A stretch of DNA of 5,643 nt from VGOB01 sp034435315 (GTDB lineage Bacteria; Chloroflexota; Anaerolineae; UBA4142): positions 1 through 5,643 of the forward strand of contig DAOTYB010000143.1 in assembly GCA_034435315.1 (NCBI GenBank), read 5' to 3'. Each line of letters opens with the position of its first letter. Positions within the stretch are counted from its first letter, which is position 1. This document shows, one piece after another, positions 1-5,643 of this stretch. The notes beneath the pieces are model-generated. The model did no database searches. It was not told the origin of the DNA and was given only the letters and a program-made list of their open reading frames with translations. A program made the translations under genes and the position numbers.

Positions 1-72
1 GTGGTGGTTGGGTCGGTGGTGGCGGTGGTGGTTGGGTCGGTGGTGGCGGTGGTGGTTGGGTCGGTGGTGGCG
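1..72. repeat. Three perfect 24-bp tandem repeats
   Basis: Three identical 24-bp units lie at 1-24, 25-48 and 49-72, with a degenerate GGTGGCGG-type continuation to about 105. Read on the minus strand, each unit encodes PPPPPPTQ (up to register). The unit length is a multiple of three, so gain or loss of copies keeps the reading frame. The array may extend beyond the left edge. Confidence 0.95.
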
Positions 73-235
73 GTGGCGGCTGTGGTGGCGGTGGCGATGG
101 TGGTTGGGTACGCACGCGCGTCGGCACAGTCTGGCGCGATGGATTTTGTGCCGGAGTTGCCCACGCGCGCGGCACGAACATCGCCAGCACGAAAACGATC
201 AACGCGAGAATCACAACAATCGAACGCGAATTCAT
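1..235 (-). CDS. Secreted proline-rich repeat protein, N-terminal part (cut by window edge)
   Basis: Translating the minus strand from the ATG at 233-235 gives 78 codons with no stop before the window edge. The N-terminus (MNSRSIVVILALIVFVLAMF, then VPRAWA) is a classic signal peptide, with a likely signal peptidase I site after AWA at residue 26. A short linker (TPAQNPSRQTVPTRVRTQ) follows, then an almost pure proline tract in which PPPPPPTQ repeats three times, encoded by the 24-bp repeats at 1-72. A Shine-Dalgarno GAGAGGT (240-246) sits 4 nt before the ATG, which supports this start. The protein is probably exported, with the proline tract acting as a stiff wall-spanning or linker segment; the functional domain would lie beyond the window. 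The plus-strand reading of the same DNA (Val/Gly-rich) is rejected. Function is unknown. Its high-GC, CpG-rich base use matches the right side of the window, not the neighbouring glycosyltransferase gene. Confidence 0.75.
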   Translation of the reverse strand, partial: MNSRSIVVILALIVFVLAMFVPRAWATPAQNPSRQTVPTRVRTQPPSPPPPQPPPPPPTQPPPPPPTQPPPPPPTQPP

Positions 236-330
236 CGTCACCTCTCACAACGCAACTGAATCGTCTGATCGCGATCCAGAGCGAACCGAAACACGACTGC
301 GCTACTCTCGAACGCGCTGGGGCGCGGTTG

Positions 331-380
331 GGCATCACGAAACGCACAGCCGAACGGCAGACGCACGAGACAAGGATGCC
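331..380 (-). repeat. Imperfect inverted repeat in the gap before the proline-rich gene
   Basis: GGCATC at 331-336 and GATGCC at 375-380 are exact complements, and between them GCCGAACGGC (349-358) can form its own small stem. The arms between these two elements pair poorly. If the candidate promoter at 411-439 is real, this element lies in the untranslated leader of the proline-rich gene. There is no T-run after it, so it does not look like an intrinsic terminator for the glycosyltransferase gene. Its outer end coincides with the left edge of the low-CpG segment. No known riboswitch was recognised in the gap 236-401. Confidence 0.3.
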
Positions 381-401
381 TACAAAAGTGTTCTTGCACT
401 G

Positions 402-1796
402 TTACTTGCTATTATATACTCTTACGCGCACTCCTGCAAATACTTGCTCACCGAGTAATGCACAATGCTCATCCAACCAACGCCGAACCGTCTCCTGAGG
501 ATCTGTATATCGGTCATGGGCCAACACTAACCAAACCCGCTCGTATGATGTAACGAGAGGCAAAAGATTCTTGGGCACATCTGATGGGCCAACGCCTTGC
601 CGTGGCACCTGACCACGATAGTAATAGTCGAAGGATAATTGTATATACGAAGGATTAAGCAAGATAATATCACGTTGCTCGGCACTCTCCTCCACTACAC
701 GTGCTACACTTCGCCAGTCTTCTTGCTCTTGAGCTACTAATGTGTAGCTGGTAAAAGGTACGGTTATCAAAAGTAATCCCATCAGAATACGCATACGATA
801 TCGGTGCATAGCAGCTATCACTACTATACCACTTAGTAGATAGGGAAACAGAATCAACGTTTGTCGTTTGAGTCCCAACCCGCGTACCACTGCAGACGCA
901 ACTAGAATTGCCACATACAGGATTACCACTGCCAAGAGCCAACCCCATCCTGTCCGAATCTGTTGTAAACGACTGCTCAACTTCCAAACAATGATGCTTG
1001 TAGCGCCCAAGAAAGCTAACCCTCCAGAAATAAGTGCAGCATTCAAATAAGAAGATGAAACCGTGATACCCAAGTCAGTGAGTAACCATTGCAGTGGAAT
1101 GTAGTACCAAACTTGTCCTCCTCTAAACACAAGTTGGGACATAAACGTTTGTGCTTGGGGCGCAAACATCAACAAGACACACACTACTGCAACAAGAGCA
1201 ATGAAGAGCGTTCTAGGATGTGCCTTGCTACTTTGCCATAGCGGAACAAAAAGAATCATCTGTGCCCCCAAAAGCAGCAAGTGCGAATATGACGTGTACA
1301 GCCCAATTCCCATCACTGCAACCCATACGGGCCACGCCAGCCACTGCTTATTACGACGTATTGCCCAAGTATACACCAGGGTAGACGCCAAACCCAGCGT
1401 ACAAGCCAAAGCGTACATTCGCGCTTCTTGTGAATACCAGATATGCAATGGTGCAAGCGCCAGCAGCCAAGCCGATGCAATGGCTGCCCAGTCTCCTGAC
1501 CACTCACGAACTAGCCAATATAACAGTGGAATAGCCAGAATGCCCGCCAGTGCTGAAGGGAGACGCAAAAGGAATTCACTTTCCCCCAAATTGATCCAAT
1601 AATGCATCAATACATAGTATAGTGGCGGATGGGGGTCCCAACGCGCGTTCAGAATATCACTGATACTTGTCCTGGCCATCTGCAATGTCACGACTTCATC
1701 CAGCCATAAACTTTTGCGGTCCAGCCAGACCAAGCGCAGGATAGATGCCACAGCTATCGCCGCAAGCAGCAACAATGTAACACGTTCTTTACTCAT
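402..1796 (-). CDS. Family-39-like membrane glycosyltransferase (ArnT/PMT superfamily)
   Basis: This is a polytopic membrane protein of 464 aa expected to transfer a sugar from a polyprenyl-phosphate-sugar donor to an acceptor on the outer face of the membrane. Family signs, in order, are a first membrane segment (about 6-25), an Asp-Glu pair in the first external loop (LWLDEV, D33-E34) at the place of the catalytic acid in GT39 enzymes, HPPLYY (56-61) followed by the E74...RLPS81 stretch, and YSQEARMY (121-128). Roughly ten hydrophobic segments follow, and a soluble tail of about 100 residues begins near EDWRSVARV, typical of bacterial GT39-like proteins. The start ATG overlaps the DUF4012 gene end by 8 nt (ATGAGTAA) and has an AAGGTG Shine-Dalgarno about 4 nt upstream, so coupled translation is likely. 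Donor and acceptor cannot be inferred. Base composition is lower in GC and CpG than the right half of the window, like the 3' two-thirds of the DUF4012 gene. Confidence 0.9.
   Translation of the reverse strand: MSKERVTLLLLAAIAVASILRLVWLDRKSLWLDEVVTLQMARTSISDILNARWDPHPPLYYVLMHYWINLGESEFLLRLPSALAGILAIPLLYWLVREWSGDWAAIASAWLLALAPLHIWYSQEARMYALACTLGLASTLVYTWAIRRNKQWLAWPVWVAVMGIGLYTSYSHLLLLGAQMILFVPLWQSSKAHPRTLFIALVAVVCVLLMFAPQAQTFMSQLVFRGGQVWYYIPLQWLLTDLGITVSSSYLNAALISGGLAFLGATSIIVWKLSSRLQQIRTGWGWLLAVVILYVAILVASAVVRGLGLKRQTLILFPYLLSGIVVIAAMHRYRMRILMGLLLITVPFTSYTLVAQEQEDWRSVARVVEESAEQRDIILLNPSYIQLSFDYYYRGQVPRQGVGPSDVPKNLLPLVTSYERVWLVLAHDRYTDPQETVRRWLDEHCALLGEQVFAGVRVRVYNSK
411..439 (-). promoter_or_regulatory. 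Candidate sigma-70-type promoter at the end of the glycosyltransferase gene
   Basis: On the minus strand a perfect TATAAT (411-416) is preceded by TTGCAG (434-439) with a 17-nt spacer; the upstream box matches the TTGACA consensus at only its first three positions. The element lies in the last codons of the glycosyltransferase gene and points at the proline-rich gene. Transcription would start near 403-405, giving a leader of about 170 nt. It sits in an AT-rich patch, so a chance match is possible. Confidence 0.35.
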
Positions 1797-3693
1797 AAAT
1801 CACCTTGATAACAATATCACTGTCAAGTAGGAATTCAAACGTCAGTAAGTTGCCATCTATCATATGTGGCGACGGTGAAGCCATCAACAATTTTGCGCGA
1901 GGAGGAATAGCTATCTTCAGCAGTACAGGTATATCTTCTGCCCCGGCTTGCTTTTGCATCAAAAGCGTATAGCGCCACTTGCCTTCACCTAATTTCGCAA
2001 CATCCGGTAGATCATAAGTGAATCGCGTCGTAAGCGATTTTCCATACTCAACCACAAAAAACTGGGCAAAGACCGTCTTGTTTTCCTCCGTCAACGTTAC
2101 TGCTTGACCATCATCAGCCTGACCACGAAGCAAGTATTCGCCAGGGGTAGGATGCGCTGTTGCCGCTCTTAGTACACTCCCCAAGGGAGTAAGCACGCGA
2201 AGATAATTGTAGTAACACCGATGCATCATCATCTCATAAGTCAGGTTGCCTGTGTATGAAAACGAGTGTTGACAACGTACGCCTTCTTGCCAACCTTGAT
2301 GGGTATACTTTAATGACAAGTCAGCAATGGCGGTTCCATCCGCGTTTAGAGTCACTTGATAGTCAATCCTCTTTTTGACCAAGGGATTAACTTTACCAAA
2401 ACCAAGATTCGCATTTACCACCATTAAATAGTCTCCCTCACTCTGACGTAGTGCTCCATCCCAACCCAGTTTCGATAATACTCCGGCGGCTTCGGAATGA
2501 TTCACATATATCATCAGGTGCCGACTAACCAGAGCACGATGCATCGCTATACCAACTTGTAGCCAATCCACGTTTGTACGACCACTTTCAATACGTTCGC
2601 GAATTGCAGCTGCAAATTGCCCAACAAAATCTTTGCGTCTTAGCGCCCATTCTAAGGTCACACCATAACTATCTGGATTCCACGCTGCGCGCATCAGCTG
2701 ACGTACATTGGTGGCTGTCACGGGCTCTGTTATTCCTGACACCTGAATCGGTCCTAACGCCGATAAAAGCATCTCGACCAAGCGTTGATCAAAAGCAATG
2801 ACACCGTCTACGGACACACCCTGTCCATATTCGTAAAAAGCCGCGGCTTGTCGTGCTGAAGTCGGAAAGTCAGGTGACCAGTTTGCATCGCGGAATAACC
2901 ACATTTCTGACCACATATATTTGAATAACGGTTCAGGAGGATAAGGATATGATTTGTTCAGGTAATCATCTACAAGATTGGCGTCGAGAAAGTTTAACTC
3001 AACGATTTGACCGTTTCGTACTGTCAGTCTGCCTGCAGAACTGATAAACCCACCACCAGGACGCAATTCATCTTCGTTCAATGCCAGTAACAGGTACGTG
3101 CGCGGCTGATCGAATCCGCCGAGATGCGGCGCGAGCGTAGCCAGTTGCAAGCCCGCGCGGACGAGCGGTGCGGCGCGTTGCAACGTTTGCACGCGCGAAG
3201 CAAGGAGTGGCGAGAGCGCGTCGCTCGGCACCGACGCGAGCGTTTGCTCCGCGCGCGCGGCGCGCGCGGCGGCTTGTTGGACGAGCGGTTGATTCTCCGC
3301 AAGGACGCGCAGCACCGCGCCGAGCGTTGCCTCGCGTTCGCCGGAACGCGCGAACGCTTCGCAGAGGAGCGAACCGGCTTCCGCCAGATCATCGCCCGCC
3401 GAAAGCAAACGCGGCGCGGCGTCCAAATCATTGCCGAAAATCGGCAGCCAGCGGAACAGTGGCGCGAGCGCGACGAAACCGCCGGCATCGCGGCGCAGCG
3501 CGACGAGATCGTCTTGCAGCGCCCACAACGCTTCGCACGTCGGCGCGAGATCGGCTTGCTTTGCCGTTGCGCGCAGTTGATCGAAATGCGTGCGCAGCGC
3601 GTTCGCCGTCAGCCCCACGCGCGCAAGCCACAGCGCGCTGATGAGCAGACCTAGCACGATAAGGAGCCAACCGATGCGACGCCGCGTGATCAT
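1789..3693 (-). CDS. DUF4012 domain membrane-anchored extracellular protein
   Basis: This 634-aa protein has one N-terminal membrane anchor (about 7-29, after MITRRR) and a large domain that should lie outside the membrane. Residues 30-190 are helical and alanine-rich, including LPIFGNDLDAAPRLL (83-97). The DUF4012 core begins at RTYLLLALNEDELRPGGGF (198-216) and includes FRDANWSPDFPTSA (267-280) and VDGVIAFD (295-302). The C-terminal third looks beta-rich. DUF4012 proteins have no established activity but are often found beside glycosyltransferases and exopolysaccharide genes, as here. The ATG overlaps the stop of the preceding small gene (ATGA) and has a GAGGAA Shine-Dalgarno 4 nt upstream. 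Codons for residues 1 to about 198 are GC- and CpG-rich, while the remainder uses much more A/T in third positions (TTA, GAA, GAT, AAT), so the gene looks like a hybrid of two sources joined near 3095. The frame is intact across the change. Confidence 0.9.
   Translation of the reverse strand: MITRRRIGWLLIVLGLLISALWLARVGLTANALRTHFDQLRATAKQADLAPTCEALWALQDDLVALRRDAGGFVALAPLFRWLPIFGNDLDAAPRLLSAGDDLAEAGSLLCEAFARSGEREATLGAVLRVLAENQPLVQQAAARAARAEQTLASVPSDALSPLLASRVQTLQRAAPLVRAGLQLATLAPHLGGFDQPRTYLLLALNEDELRPGGGFISSAGRLTVRNGQIVELNFLDANLVDDYLNKSYPYPPEPLFKYMWSEMWLFRDANWSPDFPTSARQAAAFYEYGQGVSVDGVIAFDQRLVEMLLSALGPIQVSGITEPVTATNVRQLMRAAWNPDSYGVTLEWALRRKDFVGQFAAAIRERIESGRTNVDWLQVGIAMHRALVSRHLMIYVNHSEAAGVLSKLGWDGALRQSEGDYLMVVNANLGFGKVNPLVKKRIDYQVTLNADGTAIADLSLKYTHQGWQEGVRCQHSFSYTGNLTYEMMMHRCYYNYLRVLTPLGSVLRAATAHPTPGEYLLRGQADDGQAVTLTEENKTVFAQFFVVEYGKSLTTRFTYDLPDVAKLGEGKWRYTLLMQKQAGAEDIPVLLKIAIPPRAKLLMASPSPHMIDGNLLTFEFLLDSDIVIKVIYE
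3090..3105. other. Composition breakpoint inside the DUF4012 gene
   Basis: Base composition changes abruptly here. By hand count, 3181-3240 has 41/60 G+C and 12 CpG, and 4801-4860 has 37/60 and 11. On the other side, 2341-2400 has 23/60 and 2 CpG, and 901-960 has 30/60 and 1. The change falls at the codons for RTYLLLALNEDE, the start of the conserved DUF4012 core. The opposite edge of the low-CpG segment is near 381. A recombination junction is inferred; an assembly chimera is the alternative. Confidence 0.6.
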
Positions 3694-3971
3694 TGTGTTC
3701 CTCGCTGACGTCGCGCGCTACGCGCTTCCCACAGCGCGAGCGCGGTGACCACGCCCCAACCGATGCGTTCGAACCACGCGCCAACAGACAAGCCCATCCC
3801 CAACGCAAAGAGCGCAAGCCCAAGCATCGTCGCAACGCGAAAATGCGGTTGCGCCAACATCTCGCGCGTGGATTTTTCGCGCGCGGCGCGCGCAAAGCCG
3901 AACAGCGCGAGCAAAAACGCCAGCCCGCTGATCCACAATGTAGCGGAGAGAACGCTGAACCAGTCAATCAC
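3690..3971 (-). CDS. Small membrane protein of unknown function
   Basis: The 93-aa product is not recognised. It has a hydrophobic segment at about 6-27 (VLSATLWISGLAFLLALFGF), a charged loop (REKSTREMLAQPHFR, 31-45), a second segment at about 47-66, a shorter third hydrophobic stretch at 69-81, and a basic tail (ARSARRQRG). Two or three membrane crossings are likely. The start is GTG at 3969-3971; an in-frame TGA lies two codons upstream, so it cannot begin earlier. No clear Shine-Dalgarno is visible, and a later start is possible. The stop overlaps the DUF4012 ATG in an ATGA, which is the best evidence that it is a real gene and is translated together with DUF4012. Its high-GC composition matches the ligase gene. 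It may help fold or anchor the DUF4012 protein, but this is only inference from position. Confidence 0.68.
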   Translation of the reverse strand: MIDWFSVLSATLWISGLAFLLALFGFARAAREKSTREMLAQPHFRVATMLGLALFALGMGLSVGAWFERIGWGVVTALALWEARSARRQRGTQ

Positions 3972-3989
3972 AAGTCACGTCAACCAATG

Positions 3990-4096
3990 AGCAAATGACG
4001 AAGGACGAAGGACAAATGAACAATCCAACGATCCAACAATCCAACGATTCAACGATGCAACGACCCAACGATTCAACGATTCAACAACCCAACGAC
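3990..4096. repeat. Short tandem repeats: 7-mers changing to 8-mers
   Basis: Reading the plus strand, five degenerate heptamers (3990-4024, best copies GACGAAG at 3997-4003 and 4004-4010) run directly into nine degenerate octamers (4025-4096, consensus NCAACRAY, commonest form TCAACGAT or CCAACGAT). The array fills most of the space between the ligase gene and the small membrane gene. It also covers the last five sense codons and the stop codon of the ligase. It resembles the low-complexity short tandem repeats seen between genes in some bacteria; no match to a named family is claimed. Confidence 0.85.
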
Positions 4097-5460
4097 TCGG
4101 GAAACGACGACGGAGATTGCGCCTCCAGAACGCCGAACCACTCGTACCATTTTTGTAATCGTCCCGATTGCGCCTGGTCGTACAAGCCGGCAACCAAGCC
4201 GAGCAACAACCAAAACATAAAGCCGGGTTTTGCGCCGAACGTCACCGCGTCCGTCATCCCGTAAACAAGGTGCGCGAGGAGCGCCGCGCCGAGTCCCAGC
4301 ACAACTGCGCGGATGAAAAAAGTGTCCGGCATCAAGGCGCGCGCGCGCGTCCACACCGCGCCCAGCATCATCGCCGCGCCAAAGTAGAGCGCGACAAACG
4401 CGATCAAACCGGGCGCGCCCAAATCGAGTCCGGCTTGGAGAAATTCGTTGTGCGCGTGAGCAATGTCCACATCGGGTCCGATGAGGAAGAGCGGATACAA
4501 AACGTGGACGACGCGACGAAAGGTGTTCATTCCCATCCCAGTGAACGCGAAATCTTCGATGCCGTAGATTGCGCGCGACCAGATTTCAAGACGACCTTCC
4601 AACGTGTCAATCGCCGATTCGACAGAGAGTGCGCCGCTATCCTCGATAGTAGGCGTCAGGGTGTTGAAACGCAGGAACACGATTGCCGCGACGAGAATCG
4701 CCACGCTGCCGATCGTCAGGACGATGCGCCAACGCCACGGCATGACAAAAAATAGAATTGCTGCGAATGCGCTGAACAAACCCAGATAGCCGCCGCGCGA
4801 TTGCGTCAGCACGAGAATCGCGAACGTGAACAGAGTCGCGCCGACAAGCGCGACAAGCGCGAGCATCGTCTTGCGCGCGCCGAGTATTTCGCTGACGACG
4901 TGACGGCGTCGCCAGAGCGCGACGACGAGCATCGTCAGCAAAGGAATACCCCACACGAGCGCGCCGGCAAGTTCGTTGGGAGAGACGCCACCAGGGGCGC
5001 CTGGCAAACCGATGAGGCGCGGCGTCAGTTGCGCGACGAGCGAACCGATGAGCGGAATTTTCGCGCCCCATTTCACCGTCAGCAGCGCGAATCCTGCCAT
5101 TCCCACCGTTAGCGCGCTGAGGAGGAGCGCTGCACCCCACCATCCCTTGAAATGATGCGCCTCTCGCACTGTGGCGAAGAAAACACCAAACGCCAAAACC
5201 ATTCCGGTGATCTTGGGAAAACTTTGCGCGAAATCGTACGTGGCATACAGACTCACCAGCACCATCACGGCGAGGAGCAGCAGCGCGGGGTTGAGCGGCG
5301 TACGGCGCAACGGGTCGCGGCGCGCGAGAATGCCGATCATCCACACACCGGGAATGATGAGCATCGCAAACGAACGCGCGACGGTGGGAAAAATCAGGAA
5401 CGGCGCGGCTAGCGCGATCCAGACCCAGTGCCACTGATCAAGCCATCGAAGAATTCGCAC
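4081..5460 (-). CDS. O-antigen ligase/polymerase family membrane protein (Wzy_C-like)
   Basis: This 459-aa polytopic membrane protein has about ten to twelve hydrophobic segments. Family landmarks are NELAG (162-166), LTQSRGGYLGL (218-228, with R222), a large external loop carrying RLEIW (290-294) and FTGMGMNTF (306-314), and AHAHNEFLQAGLDLGAPG (334-351, with H337). These Arg and His positions correspond to those thought to handle the lipid-pyrophosphate-linked glycan in WaaL/Wzy proteins. It should polymerise or transfer a lipid-linked glycan on the outer face of the cytoplasmic membrane; ligase and polymerase roles cannot be told apart by sequence. The GTG start at 5458-5460 has GAGGT (5464-5468) only 3 nt upstream, and an in-frame TGA just upstream excludes a longer form. 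The final residues ESLGC and the stop are encoded within the octamer array, so the C-terminus may have been reset by the repeats. It heads the glycan gene block, 86 bp after the adaptor gene. Confidence 0.92.
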   Translation of the reverse strand: MRILRWLDQWHWVWIALAAPFLIFPTVARSFAMLIIPGVWMIGILARRDPLRRTPLNPALLLLAVMVLVSLYATYDFAQSFPKITGMVLAFGVFFATVREAHHFKGWWGAALLLSALTVGMAGFALLTVKWGAKIPLIGSLVAQLTPRLIGLPGAPGGVSPNELAGALVWGIPLLTMLVVALWRRRHVVSEILGARKTMLALVALVGATLFTFAILVLTQSRGGYLGLFSAFAAILFFVMPWRWRIVLTIGSVAILVAAIVFLRFNTLTPTIEDSGALSVESAIDTLEGRLEIWSRAIYGIEDFAFTGMGMNTFRRVVHVLYPLFLIGPDVDIAHAHNEFLQAGLDLGAPGLIAFVALYFGAAMMLGAVWTRARALMPDTFFIRAVVLGLGAALLAHLVYGMTDAVTFGAKPGFMFWLLLGLVAGLYDQAQSGRLQKWYEWFGVLEAQSPSSFPESLGC

Positions 5461-5474
5461 GCGACCTCACAAAA

Positions 5475-5523
5475 GAGAAGAGGGAGAAAGGGAGAAGATA
5501 CTCTCCCACACTCTCCCTCTCTC
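5475..5523 (-). terminator. Purine/pyrimidine hairpin, probable intrinsic terminator of the adaptor gene
   Basis: An A/G-only arm (5475-5495) pairs with a C/T-rich arm (5502-5523) around a 6-nt loop. There are about 18 base pairs in blocks of 6, 7, 2 and 3, broken by a small internal loop and a bulge. Read on the minus strand, the hairpin begins 24 nt after the adaptor stop codon and is followed by TTTT (5471-5474), as expected for a weak Rho-independent terminator. It ends only about 10 nt before the ligase GTG, leaving no room for a promoter in between. Partial readthrough, or a purely structural repeat, is therefore also possible. Confidence 0.5.
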
Positions 5524-5546
5524 ACCCACACAGCACAGACGCCATA

Positions 5547-5643
5547 TCAGGGAACAAGAATCTGTTCGCCCTCGGAAAGTCCAGACACGATTTCGGTATG
5601 CGTAGAACCATTGGCGCCGACTTGCACAGGAACGCGCTCCCAG
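5547..5643 (-). CDS. C-terminal end of a membrane-fusion/efflux adaptor (HlyD/MacA-like), partial
   Basis: The minus strand entering from the right edge reads 31 codons (WERVPVQVGANGSTHTEIVS then GLSEGEQILVP) and stops at TGA 5547-5549. The pattern of V-x-VQVG, a small turn, then EIVSGLSEGEQILVP matches the membrane-proximal end of periplasmic adaptor subunits of RND and MacAB-type exporters (usual form: VEVxSGLxxGDxVV). Only the tail is present, so the partner transporter and substrate cannot be named. No gene for the pump lies directly downstream; the next gene is the ligase, after a probable terminator. The adaptor gene may therefore end a separate export operon. Confidence 0.68.
   Translation of the reverse strand, partial: WERVPVQVGANGSTHTEIVSGLSEGEQILVP

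Noticed and set aside
1..498. Plus-strand open frame from the left edge with Val/Gly repeats
   Set aside because: It is the complement of a minus-strand gene that has a clear signal peptide, ribosome binding site and proline repeats; past 235 it crosses a gap and the end of the glycosyltransferase gene with no domain signs.
381..3100. Mobile element as the cause of the composition change
   Set aside because: There is no transposase, integrase, terminal inverted repeat or target duplication visible at the edges, and the right edge is inside a gene with an unbroken frame.
3124..3654. Long Arg-rich plus-strand open frames (also 3168-3641) opposite the DUF4012 N-terminal part
   Set aside because: High-GC DNA leaves few stops in any frame. 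The products are compositionally biased, while the minus-strand frame continues into a recognisable DUF4012 core.
3990..4096. Possible CRISPR array
   Set aside because: The units are 7-8 bp, directly adjacent, with no unique spacers.
3975..4193. 72-aa minus-strand frame with repeated ESLNRWVV-like peptides
   Set aside because: The peptide repeats are only the octamer DNA repeats read in frame (three octamers make eight codons); no independent ribosome binding site or domain is seen.
4168..4755. 195-aa plus-strand open frame within the ligase gene
   Set aside because: Charged, low-complexity shadow opposite a clear O-antigen ligase family protein.

Overview
The window carries one co-directional block of genes on the minus strand that looks like a cell-surface glycan locus, bounded by fragments of two other minus-strand genes. 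No RNA gene, transposase, integrase or CRISPR array was recognised. The source organism cannot be fixed from sequence alone. The DUF4012 protein, the divergent family-39 glycosyltransferase, the O-antigen-ligase-like protein and the low-complexity intergenic repeats together suggest a Chloroflexota (Anaerolineae-like) bacterium; this is a moderate-to-low confidence inference.

Layout in the direction of transcription, from high to low coordinates: (1) the last 31 codons of a membrane-fusion/efflux adaptor (5547-5643); (2) an 86-bp gap holding a strong purine/pyrimidine hairpin that looks like a terminator; (3) an O-antigen ligase/polymerase-like membrane protein of 459 aa (4081-5460); (4) about 110 bp of 7-mer then 8-mer repeats (3990-4096) that overlap the ligase stop codon; (5) a 93-aa unknown membrane protein (3690-3971); (6) a 634-aa DUF4012 protein (1789-3693), joined to the previous gene by a 4-bp ATGA overlap; (7) a 464-aa family-39-like glycosyltransferase (402-1796), joined by an 8-bp overlap; (8) a 166-bp gap with a candidate promoter at its far end; (9) the start of a secreted protein with a signal peptide and a (PPPPPPTQ)n tract (1-235), cut by the window edge.

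Genes 3, 5, 6 and 7 probably act together. The family-39 enzyme would add sugars from a lipid-phosphate donor on the outer face of the membrane, the ligase-like protein would polymerise or transfer the lipid-linked glycan, and the membrane-anchored DUF4012 protein would act outside the membrane in an unknown step. The tight overlaps suggest that the small membrane protein, DUF4012 protein and glycosyltransferase are made in coupled fashion.

The most notable observation is a change of base composition inside the DUF4012 gene near 3095. The first third of the gene and the rest of the window's right side are GC- and CpG-rich with many CGCG runs. From about 3095 down to about 381 the DNA is clearly poorer in GC and CpG. 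The segment covers the conserved part of DUF4012 and the whole glycosyltransferase gene. This looks like a mosaic made by recombination within a conserved stretch, or, if the sequence is a metagenome assembly, a possible chimera.
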